A stretch of DNA of 64,000 nucleotides, taken from positions 252,361,305 to 252,425,304 of the forward strand of contig JAUPFV010000002.1 in assembly GCA_036936605.1 (NCBI GenBank). The letters run 5' to 3'. The position numbers and the translations under genes were made by a program. Under the pieces are notes generated by a model that saw nothing but the letters and a program-made list of their open reading frames with translations, searched no databases and had not been told where the DNA came from. The DNA is from Limnanthes douglasii subsp. nivea. Its lineage: Eukaryota; Streptophyta; Magnoliopsida; Brassicales; Limnanthaceae. This document shows positions 49,132 to 61,235 of the stretch, one piece after another; the stretch's first letter is position 1, and every line of letters starts with the position of its first letter.

Positions 49132-50860
49132 ATGACTTATACATCAAAAATATACAAAATCAAAATATCTGATTGGGGAACATCGATGAAACAAGAAGAT
49201 AAATATGATTTTCAAGAAATGATTTTATTTTGGATTTCAATAAGTTTAAACGACGATATTTTTCGCGAGATTAATGGTGAGAAGACTTTTCCTTACAGAT
49301 GGAAGAAATTAGGAAAACATTACTCAGAGAAATTAGTAGGAGCCGCTTATAATTAAAAAAAAAACGAGTCGGCAATAGAGAAACCTCACAGGGAGTCGGC
49401 TTACCAGGTTTTGGAAAAATGCAGGTATTCCTTTGAACTCATACTATTGTTCATTTTTACAGCAATAGAAAAATCTCATCTGTATAATTTGAAGGATGTT
49501 AAGATCACTTTCAAGAAACTCCATCAATGGGCCAATGATAATTGGTCCAATGCTTTACCCGTGCAACTTAGTTCATAGTCACATTCGGAGGACTAGTTCC
49601 GAACGAGATCTAACGTGGAAGTAATTGGCTACTCCTTCCCGAACGATAGCTATCCTTAAAAGAATTGAGGTTGCATATGGTAGATGTTTTCTTCCAATGA
49701 GTACTAGAGCTCCCAGCCATATAGCTAAAGAGGGTAAGACGGAAAGCTAATCTCGAATAAATATATTATTGAGGTTGAGATTATGGAAGAACGTGAAGAG
49801 TCTTTGTCAGCCACACTTGATGTGTCTTTCCTACCTGCATTCAGTGTTAATGTTGAATAGGATGACACACCCGCAAATCTTCCTATGTTGAAAAGAATAA
49901 GACATACAATAGAAGCAAACATATAACTGACTTAATAGAGAAGAAAAAGAAAAGAACAACCACCAGTTCCGAGATTGTCCCTCGTTTAGAGATTGTCTCT
50001 TTTCTAGTCCCATATATTATCCCGCCAACGCTTCCAACATCTGACCCATCTTTTCCATTGCTTCCAACAACATAAGAGAAACGTATGGTGAAGACAATCC
50101 GATGTGACCTATAGGTGGGATTGATTTTGAAGTTTTCGAGAAAGACTTCCCAAAAACCACTGACAATGTCAAAAACGCGCTTTATAATAATGTGCCATTT
50201 GAGTTGATAAAGGAGCAAGTCACACTGGTATACACGATTTTGGGCTTCATAAATCCTATTGATGAGTTAGAGATGAAGGTCAGAGCACCTAAGAATACTA
50301 TTGCATCTCTTGATGAAGAAAGCAAAAATCACAAAGAGTTTCAAAAGGGAAAAAACTCGTGTTGATGGTTTAGCAAACAAGGCCAAATTGGTCAAAGATG
50401 AGCTAACAAAGCTAAAATCTTCTTCTGAAAGATTAGAGTCATCGTTTTTTGGGAAGATTCAGAAACTAAAAGACTAGCAAACCATCGATAAGACTTTTAT
50501 GGAACGTTTTTTCGAATGAGCTATAAGAGAAAAAAAACCCTCGTTAATAAATACGAAGGGGAATTAACCATTATCAAAGCCCAAATTGCAAAAGACAAAT
50601 AAGATGTGGTGGACGCATATAACAATGATATCTTAAAGTATTTAGATAAACGAGATCCTTCGATTAAATCTAACATGGTCTTAGATTAACAAGGCATTCC
50701 ACAATGGAATGCCCATACTAGATCAGTTGGGCATATCCATGAGCTCATCAAATTATAGTTCTGAAGGAATTAATAGGAGAAATGTCGAAGGTGGGAGTTC
50801 AGAGGAAGATAATATCGATGGGAACAAGACCAAAGACAAGTTAATTAAAATTTTGTTATT
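49132..50860 (+). pseudogene. Antisense reading frame of gypsy element B (coiled-coil-like protein)
   Basis: This lies beyond the integrase end of minus-strand element B but reads on the plus strand, opposite to pol. Open pieces are 49132-49356 (ATG start, 74 codons, ending KLGKHYSEKLVGAAYN), a region near 49440-49600, 50220-50340 (LEMKVRAPKNTIASLDEESK, charged and helix-prone) and 50520-50690. The last piece contains DAYNNDILKYLDKRDPSIKS, then NMVL. That piece matches DAYTNKVIDSQEERYAEVKS followed by DMVL in the antisense frame of element C (63056-63487), and both are followed by an acidic D/E/N-rich tail. Tat-lineage plant gypsy elements are known to carry such antisense frames of unknown function. 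Stops and shifts make this copy inactive. Confidence 0.6.
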
Positions 50861-50889
50861 GTATGCAAGTCCTTAGCGTGTGCAAGGAA

Positions 50890-51150
50890 TTTTGTAGTAC
50901 GTATTCAGATTCGTTATATAAGTCCTTGACATAACCAAGGGATTTTTGTATTTATCTTCATCAATGAATTGCTATTATTATCTCCATTCAACTCTTATTG
51001 TTGTACTTTATTTAAAGGCATTTTGTAGTACGTATTTAGATTTTTTATATAAGTCCTTAACATAACCAAGGGATTTTTGAATTTATCTTCATCAATGAAT
51101 CGCTATTATTATCTTCATTCAACTCTTATTGTTGTACTTTTTTCAAAGGC
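50890..51150 (+). repeat. 131-bp tandem duplication
   Basis: Copies start at 50890 and 51021 (ttttgtagtacgtatt). Each runs through aagtcctt.acataaccaagg and atcttcatcaatgaat to caactcttattgttgtactt. They differ by only a few bases. Located in the spacer of element B between its antisense frame and the minisatellite. Confidence 0.9.
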
Positions 51151-51179
51151 ATATAAATTTAACAATCTAATCATTCAAC

Positions 51180-51580
51180 GGTGATCTGTTCGAAGGTAAA
51201 CAAATTAATCACTATAACTATTCGAATAAAATCTATCGAATGTATATAAATCAATCACTTTAACCATTCGAAGGTAATCCATTCTAAGGTATACAAATTA
51301 ATCACTCTGATCACTCAATCAGTTTGACCATCCGAATGTAATCTATTCGAAGGTATATAAATAAATGATTTTGACCATTCGAAGGTAATCCATGTGAAGG
51401 TATATAAATCAATCACTTTGATCATTTGAAAGTAACCCATTCGAAGTTATATAAATCAATCATGTTGACTATTCAAAGGTAATCAATCCGAAGGTATATA
51501 AATCAATCAATTTGACCATTTGAAGGTATATAAATTAATCACTTTAACCATTCTAAGGTAATCCATTCGAAGACATACTT
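51180..51580 (+). repeat. About 47-bp minisatellite, 8-9 degenerate copies
   Basis: Unit close to ttcgaaggtatataaatcaa tcactttgaccattcgaaggtaatcca. Each unit contains two half-units that both start near ttcgaaggta. Copies vary by 5-20% and some are shortened. It sits between integrase and the antisense frame of element B. The comparable place in element C (about 62680-62730) shows related words (attcgaagtgatttgaccga) but only about one unit. Spacers and repeats vary between the elements, so this is not a CRISPR array. Confidence 0.85.
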
Positions 51581-51599
51581 GACTATAAGAATATAATAA

Positions 51600-54500
51600 G
51601 TATAAAAATAAAATAAGAATGGTTTAAAGCAAATACGATAGATTGCAAAATAATTTGGACACCTCATTAAAACCTTCCTGAGACACCAGGGTAGGAAAGA
51701 GTATGTCCCTTAATATTTACATAAAAAAATAAATATTTTATAAAATTACTCAAGATAAAGCCTTAAGTGTTCGATATCCATAGGTGCCTCAAAAAATTTC
51801 TTTCTTGCCCTGTTAGTCGATATCTTCTAGGATTGAATCTTTTATTTACCGTATATGGATCTTCCCATTTTGGTGCTATCTTTCCTAGTATTTTGTATTT
51901 GGTATGTATGCAAAACCTTTTTCAACACTATGTCTCCTACTTTAAATTCTATTTTTCGAATTTTAGTTGTATACATGCGTCTTAGCAAGGTTTGATAATG
52001 AACAACCCTCAAATGAACTATGATTTTTCTCTCCTCAATCAAGTCTAATTCAAATCTTATAGTTATATCATTATCTTCAGATAACATTCAATTAAAAAAG
52101 ATGGGATGTTAGATTTGATCGGTGTTACCGCATCTATCCCGTAAACTAAGACAAAATGAGATTCTTGAGTGATAGTTCGAGGAGTAGTAAGATAAGCCTA
52201 TAACACTTATTGTAGATAATTTGGCCATTTCCTACTTCCCTTGCTGATATAATAGTTCGAAAAGTATCTGACACCATTAATAGAGGTCTTACTAAATCCA
52301 GCCCTCATGTATAAAAAAGTATCGCCTGAGATATCAATTATAGTGGGGCTACCACAAATGTATTGCTTTTGAAAGCCTTTGGAATAGATCATATTGTTTA
52401 ACTAACTCTTTAGCATTTGCCATGATGGAAGACTAATAATATCTTGCCAATAAAATCCTTATGGTTAAAGTTTTTAACCCACATTTGGCAGAGCCTTCCT
52501 AATCATGTAGTTCATATAAAATCACCTATGATTCATTATACCACATGCATCGTAATGTAGGCATGCTAAATGATTTCTTATAGAGGACACCCCTCAAAAC
52601 TACAGAGTCATGCGCTCTATACTTTAACTTTTTTGTCAAAAGTTTATCAACATGCAAACTTCCTTTAGTAATAAACTCTTTAATCCCATGCCTCCAATCC
52701 ATGTTTGTTGTATTTGATACTTGGAAACTTTCTTTAGTGCTTGTCCCAACTCTAAAGTTTGTTAATGATATATGGAATTCTTGTATTAAGATCTAGGGGT
52801 ACGCTTCAGAGTAAGCAATAGTATTTAAGGCATCAACCATTAAATTTTCAGCTCGTTGCACATGCTCATACTCCACATATTTGAAGAAGGCTGATGTCTC
52901 CCTCAATACATGTAAATACTTCACCAACTTATACTTTTCTAGCTTTGGACTAGCCTTGTGCATGATGTATGAGTAGTCGCGAATCACTTATCAATCGAGC
53001 TTTTATGGAACTACAAATCTAGGTAAGTATTAACATAGTTATTTCTACCTCGGACTCAGCTTCATTATTCGATGCTTTAAAACCAAAGCGTATCACTTGG
53101 TATATTAAACTCCAAATAGAGATAATAAACAAATTTATGCCCCATAATCCAACATACATGACCTACAATCAGTTCGAACTACCCATTCTTTCATAAGATT
53201 TTTGATAGGGGATTCAATATACGGATGCTACGCATAAAATTCAGGACAAAGTTTAATATCGTAATATCCTAATTCAACATACCACTTGGTCATCTGACCT
53301 GAGACATTCGGATTTTAGAATATTCTTAAGTGGAAAAAGGTGAGCAATAATACACTGTGCTTGAAAATAGGCTATTATTTCAATGGCTGCTACCACAAGG
53401 ACCTAGACCAACTTTTCCAAATTCAAATACTTTTATTAACATCTATTAGACTTTTGATAATATATTAAACAGAGTGAGGGTAACTAGAGCCTCTCATTCA
53501 TTATTATCTTTGTTAAAGTCTCTTATGATGCCAAGTTTTTCTTATTTTAACAAAAGAATCAACACAATTTGAAGACCAATTAAACTTCTCGGCATTTACT
53601 AAGACTTGGAAAAATGTTACACACGTGTGCGAAAACCTTGATATAAATTTGTTCAATGCATCCAGCCTTTCGGTGAGTATATGAACCTCTTTAGTGGATC
53701 TGTGAGGGTCTATAGTAAGTAATTCACTCAGTCGGACTAGTCCAACTTGAATATATTTCTCACTTATAATATACCTCAAAATGTTTTTGGACCGTACTCG
53801 GAGCGTGCACTTCTTCGGGTTTAACTTCAAATTGATAGCTTTCAAATTGGAGAAGGTTTCCTTGAGATTAGACAAGTGATCCTCATATTTTAATCTCTTT
53901 ATCAGCACATCATCAATGTAGACTTCAACATTTCTTCCAATCTGACTGGCAAAATCCTTATTCACAAGGTGTTGGTAATTAGTTCTAGAATTCTTTAAAC
54001 CAAAATGAATAACCTTATAAAAATGGAGACCCTATATATTATGAATGTGGCGTGATATTGATCCCTTAGATCCATTTGTATCCAACTGTACACAACAAAT
54101 GCATTCATGATTAACAGCTTGTTACCTAGGTAGAATCTATCAATTGATCTATTTGAGGGACATGGAATGGATCTTTCAAAAATGTTATATTTAGGTATGT
54201 GAAATCAATACACATATGCCGTTTTCCATTCTTTTTTTACAAGAACCGGATTAGTAGTCCATAATGGGTACTGATATTCCTGAATATGCACAACTTTTAT
54301 CAGTCGATCTACATTCTTAACAATGGCTTTAAACTATTATGTAGAAATTTCCATAAGTTTCTGGATGATAGGGCCCACGTCAGGTCGTATAGATAGCTTG
54401 TGTCAAATTATACTCGCAGGTACAATCATTACATCTTCAGTACACCAAGGAAACATATGAAAATTCTCAAACAAGAAAGATAACAAATTTCCCTTTACTT

Positions 54501-56494
54501 CAAATGGTAATCTAGCTCCAATCTTAAATCATTTTCTATATGGAAAAGTGTGTAACTCAACATCTTCCTTTGTAATAACCGCACTAAGAGTCTCTTTTGG
54601 ATTATCCATTTTGCTTGAATACAAAGAGCACTCTAGTAATTGTTATTCCTTTTTTTTCTTTTCACATTCTCTAATATTTTCGGGGCCAAAGCAGTGCCAT
54701 AAAATTCTCTAGCCACTTTTTGGCTGCTTCAAATGACTCTCACGTGAGCCCCTCCCCTCAACTGCATGTTTCAAGCAGTGGTGAATTGCTAACGCAACAT
54801 CATGCATCCTTAATAACTAGGATCTACCAAATATAGAATTATAAGGAGTTAGACCACCGACCACAATAAAATCTACCATGAATATCTTCTTAGATGGTCC
54901 TTTCTCGAGGATGGTTTCTCCTTTTAACTTCCCAACTTCACTAAAACTTCTTGTAAATGATACTAAAGTTTTATTAGACCAAAGAGACAAGTGGGCCTTT
55001 CAATTTGTTTTGAGTAAATAGAAATAAATATTAGCTTAACTACGTGTATCAATCAAAATACTTGGATTTCCATTCTTTGATCTCCAACCACAATAACTAC
55101 AACATCCTCATTTGGCACAAAAACATCTCTTATATCATCCTTAGCGAATACAATAAACAACATGAGTTCCTGATATATATATGGATAAATATTTTCCCTC
55201 CCAGTTGGGTAGTCAAGTTGATTACATGTCTTTTTCTAGAAAAACTTGAGGGGGCTATTACAGTAAACCCCCCTCCCACGCTGCTTCCAAAACTGGTTAA
55301 TACTTCAAAACATCGACACCATTCAGAGACTTTTCCCTTCTTTTCACTTATCATCATAATCCGGCATCGATCCCGATCTGGATCCAAATATTTTGAATCC
55401 TCATTAAATTCATTTTATGTTTTGGTAATTACCATAGTATTATCCAATTTGGGTGTAGTTTCTATTGCCTATTTTTTATTAGTAGATTGTCCCACTCGTG
55501 CCTCACTTGTGTTCGATAACGACCTATTTCCCATTTGTTCTTTGACAAAAGTGGTTAGTTTTCCATTCTCAAATAAAGTTTGGATTTAGTGCTTTAAAAC
55601 AATGCAATCCTTGGTATCATGCCAAACATCATTATGATACTTAAAAAACCATGGAATTTCGATTTTCCTTTGGAGTTTGAATTGGTGGTGGCATTTGAAA
55701 CTGCGGAAATGTCTTTGACTTATCATAAATGGTTGCAACATTTTCAGTAATGCTGCAAAACAATTAGGCTGAACCCACTGGTTTCCTCTAAGTCTAAATT
55801 ATTTCCACTTGGAATATTAGTTAGCCTTAGATCGATGGAAATTATTTCTAAAATGACTAGCACTAGTTTTTTGTTGAGAGGCTGAATAACTACTCCTAGA
55901 CTAACTGGGTAGCTTCAATCTCTTAATATCTTCTACGGTAATATGTTTCCTCATTTGGGATAATAAACCTACCCATATTAATTCTTTTTTCGTGTAAGAA
56001 TTTCAGCTAATTCCCCATGTATGATCCCTTTCCTAAAATAAGTTATAGCTACTTGCTTGAAGTAGTCAAGCAACCCATCTTTAGTTTTTATAAAGCGTTG
56101 GGTATACTCTTTCAAGGTCTCGCCACCAAAATGATAGGAATGGATATTGTGTCTCCATTTCCTCTAAGATTTTTGCTTCCCACAAACTATCTTCGTAAAG
56201 CCATCCAGAACATGTTAAAGTTCTTGATTGACCCATGCAGAAGTCGATTATACCTTTTTAAGGAACTATTTTTGAAGGTTTGATAAATATACCTACATAA
56301 CAACTTATCATCATCGTCAAAATTCATCATGAAATTATTTAATTGTTTGAGGTGGTTATCCGGATCTTTATTCCGATCGAAATTTTCTATCTTTTAGATA
56401 TCAAACCATCTAGGTAAACGACCAGATATAATCTCTGCAGATAAAGGTAAATTCCTCCAAAATGTTTTTGGCTAAACTGATGATCTTCATTGGA
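51600..56494 (-). pseudogene. Ty3/gypsy element B: gag-pol, minus strand
   Basis: Read leftward from 56494. Gag core near 56380-56300 (complement of the DPDNHLKQF-like block). Gag end and protease leader 55700-54850. RT at about 54330-53513, with the catalytic YIDD (53909-53920) inside VEVYIDDVLIKR and then LKLNPKKC. RNase H end at 52987-52793 (HVQRAENLMVDAL). Integrase N-terminal zone near 52620 (KYRAHDSVVLRGVLYKKSF) and integrase C-terminal zone 52087-51842 (LDLIEERKIIVHLR, then FKVGDIVLKKV). The post-integrase words catactctttcctaccctgg (minus) at about 51685-51705 recur in element C at 62600. The catalytic YIDD is intact but stops and shifts elsewhere are numerous. Its gag start and 5' LTR are missing because element C begins at 56495. 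Confidence 0.8.
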
Positions 56495-56873
56495 TGTTGA
56501 CGAGTCCGGATATTTTCACCACTCACTGTAGAAACTGGACAGGGGCAATTCGGACATAAACCACCCACTGAACCATCCAAACTGGACTAAAGTATTAAAA
56601 GCTAATCACTTTTTGACTAAGCTAATTGCTAATCTGCTTAATAAACTAATGGGTTTTTGAACTCGACCCGATTCCATAAGTATGACCTGAAAGCCCATGT
56701 GTCCCATAATTAAGGGTATAAATACCTAACCACTTTCATTAATGAGGGTAATGAACATTTAATACAACCAGACAGCTCAAATCTATCACTACAAACCACT
56801 TAAACATTAAATACCTTTAAAACACCATAAAACACCTGACCATATTACCCTCAGTTGAAAATAATCCACACCA
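56495..56873 (+). mobile_element. 5' LTR of gypsy element C
   Basis: Begins TGTTGACGAG and ends CA right before aattggcgaccacagtgggg, the primer-binding zone (from 56874). Contains a TATA box gtataaatac (about 56714-56723) some 150 bases before its end. Length about 379 bp. It starts abruptly inside the gag of element B, giving a clear junction at ttgga/TGTTG. The 3' LTR was not found and probably lies beyond 64000. Confidence 0.75.
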
Positions 56874-56945
56874 AATTGGCGACCACAGTGGGGGAAGAAG
56901 GTGCCTGAATCTAGCATTCGAAACCATTAGGAAAAACCAGTTCGG

Positions 56946-58480
56946 ATGAATCCGGACGAGCAGGAAGTGCTACCAGCTTTGGTAGAAGTGGTGGGAGAAA
57001 ACGATGAATATATGATCGAGGAGCGAGACAGTTTAAAAGTTGAGATAGAAGCCTTGAGGGCTACTAAAAGGGCAGAGATGGGCTTGAAAGAAAGTCAAAA
57101 GTGTCAGCAGTTCACCACACTGATAATCCAAGAGAGCATGAGCCATCAAAGACCCATGTGAGTACTAAAAAGACTCATGCTAGCTCAAAGAAGTCTCACC
57201 GGTCTAAACCAGTGGAGAGCTCTGATTCAGCCTCAGAGTCTTCAAGTAGCTCCTCGAACGAAGATGGAGTTGAAGAATCCCTTTCATCCAGCAGTGATGA
57301 AGATCGTTCTAAGAAGAAACAGGAGTTGGTAAAAAAATATTCAAAAAAGAGGGACATGCATGGAAGGTTGAAGAGGCATATGGGTAAAGGGTCGTCTCAT
57401 AGCCACAACCATGGCCGAAGACATGTGGACCGACTATTAATGGATCCTTTCACTTTTTATGATGAAACAGGTATCTTTGCAACTCCCAATGAAGATACTG
57501 TGTTTAGTCGTGGCCGGAATTGGAGACAATTTCCATTGTCCTCCAAGATATTGTCCAGAAACCTTCCTAAGAGGTTTGACAACTCAAAGATGGAAAAATA
57601 TGATGGCAGTAAAGATCCGGATAACCATGTGGAGCAATTTAAAAAAATTATGATGAATTTTGACAATGATGATAAGTTACTTTGTCGAGCGTTCTCCCAG
57701 TATTTTATGGGGAGTGCTCTAAAGTGGTACAATAGTCTGCCACAGGGCTGCATCAGAAATTTTGATACTTTTTGGGTGGCCTTCCGGAGGCAGTTCGTTG
57801 GAAGTAAGGAAGTGAAAGGAAATGAAGACACTATTATCCATTGTGCCTAGGAACCAAATGAATATTTGAAGGAATATATAAGTCGATTTGTGAATACCAA
57901 AAATGGATTAGCTGATTGCTTTGAACAAGTAGCAATAGCTTCTCTAAGACAGGGTTTGAACCTTGGCAATTTGGTTGATTCGGTAACCAGGTCGGCAAAC
58001 AGATTAATGTTGATGAAACAAAGAAAACCAGGGTGCACCAGCAAGTGAGGTCTGCCCCAGTTGCACAAAATCAAAACCAGAATCAGTCCGGGTACAAGGC
58101 CAAGGAAGCCGGACAAGGTCATAATAGGGCCAAGGCTCAATCCCACCCAGCTGCACCAGCTCAGAGCTAGGAATCTAGAAATAAGCGAGGACCTTGGGTT
58201 CAACCGGAGTGGTTTACAGAGTTGAAAGAAAATGTAGCCATCATTTATGACAAAACAAAAGACGAAGTACATTTTAGAAAGCTGACTGCATTGCAATCTC
58301 CCAGAGAAAGTCGTAATAATTGTTTCTGTTAGTATCACCATGATACTGGCCATAACACTGAAGATTGCATCGCGTTGAAACAAGAAGTGCAGAATTTTAT
58401 TGAGAGAGGGAAGTTAGGGGCTTATGTTAAAAGAAGAAGTGGAAATAGGCCTGATAATGCTCATCGGACTGGCCCAAACA
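56946..58480 (+). pseudogene. Element C gag
   Basis: The ATG at 56946 opens a 71-codon frame (MNPDEQEVLP, acidic), shifting near 57110-57160 into the main frame. The latter has a serine/lysine-rich stretch (57180-57330), then a retrotransposon-gag core (MEKYDGSKDPDNHVEQFKK at about 57591, LKWYNSLP, FRRQF). A stop at 57848 interrupts it, the frame resumes to 58048, then shifts again. A knuckle-like C-F-C-stop-YHHDTGHNTEDC is at about 58325-58370, followed by ALKQEVQNFIERGKLGAYV. The order is typical of Tat/Athila-like gypsy gag. At least one stop and two shifts disable it. Long minus-strand frames over 57457-58383 are shadows. Confidence 0.8.
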
Positions 58481-59202
58481 ATTCAGGAACATCGGCTCCG
58501 GATGGGGCTATGGTGATAATTGAAAGGTTTGATGTAGAGTCAGAATATTTAGATCCTGATCCAACCCGAAATAAGGTGGGAGTTATCATAGAACACTGCA
58601 AGACGGTGTCCGGACTCATCAGCTTTTTTGAGTCACTTACAATATTTGGGGGAGACACCATGACTGCACCAACTGCTTCTTCGAGAAAAAGGCATGTTCA
58701 TACTCTAGCTACCCAACTCGAAGGAGGCATGACTTCCTATCAATCGTAAATTCCTTTTCCCTTCATTGTTTTCGATGAGGATGACTTGAGGGACATAGCT
58801 GGTGCCCATGAAAATGCTGTTGTGATAGGAGCATCCATTAGGGGCAATGATATTAGACGAATTTTGGTGGACACCGGTAGTTCAGCCAATATCCTCTTTT
58901 TGACTTCCTACAAACAAAAAAAGAATCCAACAGTAATACAGCATTCAAATAGGTCAATTGTGGGTTTCACTGGAAACTCAGCAGATGTGATCGGGGAGTT
59001 TGAGAAGAAGGTTTTGTTGGGCAAGGGCCCTTTCAAGAAGATGGTCAGAATACTTTTTCTTGTGGTGGATTGTCCCACATCTTACAATGCCATTTTGGGG
59101 AGATCTTGGCTCTCCAGGATGCATGTTGTGGCTTCAACAGTCCAATGTTTAAAATACGCTGTAAAAGGACAAATAGGAGTTGTCGTAACAATCAAAAGAT
59201 AG
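58481..59202 (+). pseudogene. Element C aspartic protease
   Basis: The frame continues from gag to a stop at 58749, then is open 58786-59202. The active-site motif VDTGSSANIL starts at about 58867 (catalytic D at 58870). The flap/C-terminal region PTSYNAILGRSWL (about 59078) is the standard second motif of plant gypsy proteases. The single domain looks intact, and only the linker stop at 58749 separates it from gag. Confidence 0.8.
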
Positions 59203-60560
59203 CAAGGGAGTGTTATGCAACATCACTGGCCCTTCAAAATTTGGAGGCAGTTCAGATCAGTAAGAATTAGCAATTTGAGGGGCCCATTGGGGGAGAGGGT
59301 GAAATTGATGAGCCCAGAGAGAACCCTGGTGTTTTAATACCAATTGAAGAAGTTGAAACTCACTCTCTGGCTGAAGGAAGAAGTGTCAAGATCAGGTCCA
59401 AGATGACATCGTAATTAAAGAGTAATGTGTTAGCTTTTTTGAAAGACCTTCAGCATGTTTTTTCCTGGTGCAATGCGGATGTAACCGAAGTACCAACAGA
59501 CATTATATCACACCAACTATCAATCTGGAGGGATATAGCACCTGTTGTGCAAAAAATGAGAGCTTTTTCTAAGGAGAAAGCTGATATCATAGTTCAAGAG
59601 GTTGACCGGCTTACAAAAAATGAGGCACATAAAAGAATCTCAGTACCCTTTATGAACAGCCAATCTCGGTGTTAGTAAAGAAGAAAAATGGAAAGTGGTG
59701 TATGTGCATCGATTTTACAAATCTCAATAGAAGTTGCCCAAAAGATCTATATCCGGTCCCCCGAATTGATCAGTTAGTGGACTCCACATCTAGGAACAAG
59801 CTATTGTCCTTTATGGATGCCTTCTCCGGGTATAATCAGATTTAAGTAGATCCAAAAGATCAAGAATATACTACATTTGTTACTGATAGAGGCCTCCATT
59901 GTTACGGGGTGATGCCATTTGGGGTTAAAGAATGCTGGGGCTACTTATCAAAGATTAGTAAACAAGGATTTTTCTAATCATATTGGAATAAACATGGAAG
60001 TCTATATCGATGACATTATGGTAGAGAGTGTGGAAGAAGAGCTACACTAAACAGATCTCCAAGAAACCTTTGCCAACTTGGTGAAAGTAAATTTAAAGTT
60101 GAATCAAGAGAAGTGTGTTTTTGGAGTACAATCCGGAAAATTCTTGGGGTATGTGATAAGTGAGAAAGGGATACAGCCTGATCCAGACCAGCTTAGTGAT
60201 TTATTGCAGACAGAGCCTCCTCGGAATATTAAAGAAGTACAAATATTGACAAGGAGGTTAACTGCTCTAAACAGTTTTATTTCAAGGTCTTCAGATATGT
60301 GTTCCTCATTTTTTTCAAACTTTGAAAGGTGCAAAAGAATTTAATTGGTCTCCACAATGCGACCAGGCTTTCAATGAAATTAAGAAGCACTTATCTTCCT
60401 CTAAAACTTTGTTTAAACTTGTTTATGGAGAGACTCTCTACATATACTTGGAAATTTCTGATTGTGCCATAAGTGCAGTGTTAGTAAGGGAGGTGTATAA
60501 CTATTCTCGTCCGGTGTACTATATCAGCAAAAGCTTGATAGATGCAAAAAAATGTATTTA
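59203..60560 (+). pseudogene. Element C reverse transcriptase
   Basis: Begins after a linker with several stops. Blocks in order: VQEVDRLTKNEAHKRIS (about 59594), KKKNGKWCMCIDFTNLNRSC (about 59682), FMDAFSGYNQI (about 59812), TTFVTDRGLHCYGVMPFGVK (about 59870), then a one-base shift before ATYQRLVNKDFSN. The catalytic YIDD is at 60003-60014, followed by LKLNQEKCVFGV and the thumb/connection 60078-60344 (RRLTALNSFISRSSDMCSSF) and 60322-60561. Stops occur after QI (about 59844) and near 60048. The catalytic aspartates remain. Confidence 0.8.
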
Positions 60561-61235
60561 AAACTTGAAAAATTAGAAATGGCCTTAGTAATTGTTGCTA
60601 GGAAAATGAGGCCGTACTTTCAGTCTCATTCTATTGTTGTCCGGACGTCTTTTCCCTTGAAAAACGTTCTTCATAAGGCAGACATTTCAAACAGAATGAC
60701 CAAATGTTCAGTAGAACTGGGAGACTATGATATTGATTTTGCTCCTCGAACAGCAGTAAATGCCCAGACTGTTGCTGACTTCCTAGTTGAATTTCATTCT
60801 GACAAAGACACTAAGCAAGCAACAGGTGAAAAAACTAAAAAAGTATGGGTTGTCCGGACTGATGGTGGATCAAGTACCATGGGTTGTGGTGATTGGATAT
60901 GTTTAACCTCTCCATACGGCGACAGAATGTACCAGGCTATATGTTTTGCTTTCAGCGCTTCTAATAATGAGTCCGAATATGAGGCTACTATAACTGGTTT
61001 GAAATTAGCTCTCATTTGTGGAGCCAAAAGGGTCAGGTTAATGAGCGATTCTCAGCTTCTTATCCATCATGCACAAGGTCAATCCGAGGCAAAAACGGAG
61101 CAGCTGGTTAAATACTTACTTTTTCTTAAATAAGTAGCACTTAATTTCAAAGACATCACCTACGAGCACATACCCCGAACAGAAAATACGTTAGCAGACT
61201 CCTTGGAAACCATAGTCCTACCCTTGGATTCATGT
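60561..61235 (+). pseudogene. Element C RNase H
   Basis: Open 60552-61133. The tether (LEKLEMALVIVARKMRPYF) is followed by the RNase H core: VRTDGGSS (first acid, about 60853), NNESEYEATITGLKLAL (second acid, E, about 60964) and MSDSQLL (third acid, about 61040). The fourth acid zone is beyond the stop at 61131 (HIPRTENTLADSL, about 61170). All four expected blocks are visible; one stop separates the last. Confidence 0.8.

Noticed and set aside
51180..51580. A CRISPR-like array
   Set aside because: Repeats and spacers are not distinct; the whole unit is degenerate and tandem, there are no cas genes, and this is plant nuclear DNA.
55044..55589. A 181-codon plus-strand open frame
   Set aside because: It lies opposite the degenerate gag/protease linker of minus-strand element B and has no independent family resemblance.
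57457..58383. Long minus-strand open frames (124 and 178 codons) under element C gag
   Set aside because: They run exactly opposite to recognisable gag domains, have no motif of their own and do not match the antisense frames found beyond integrase. They are shadows.
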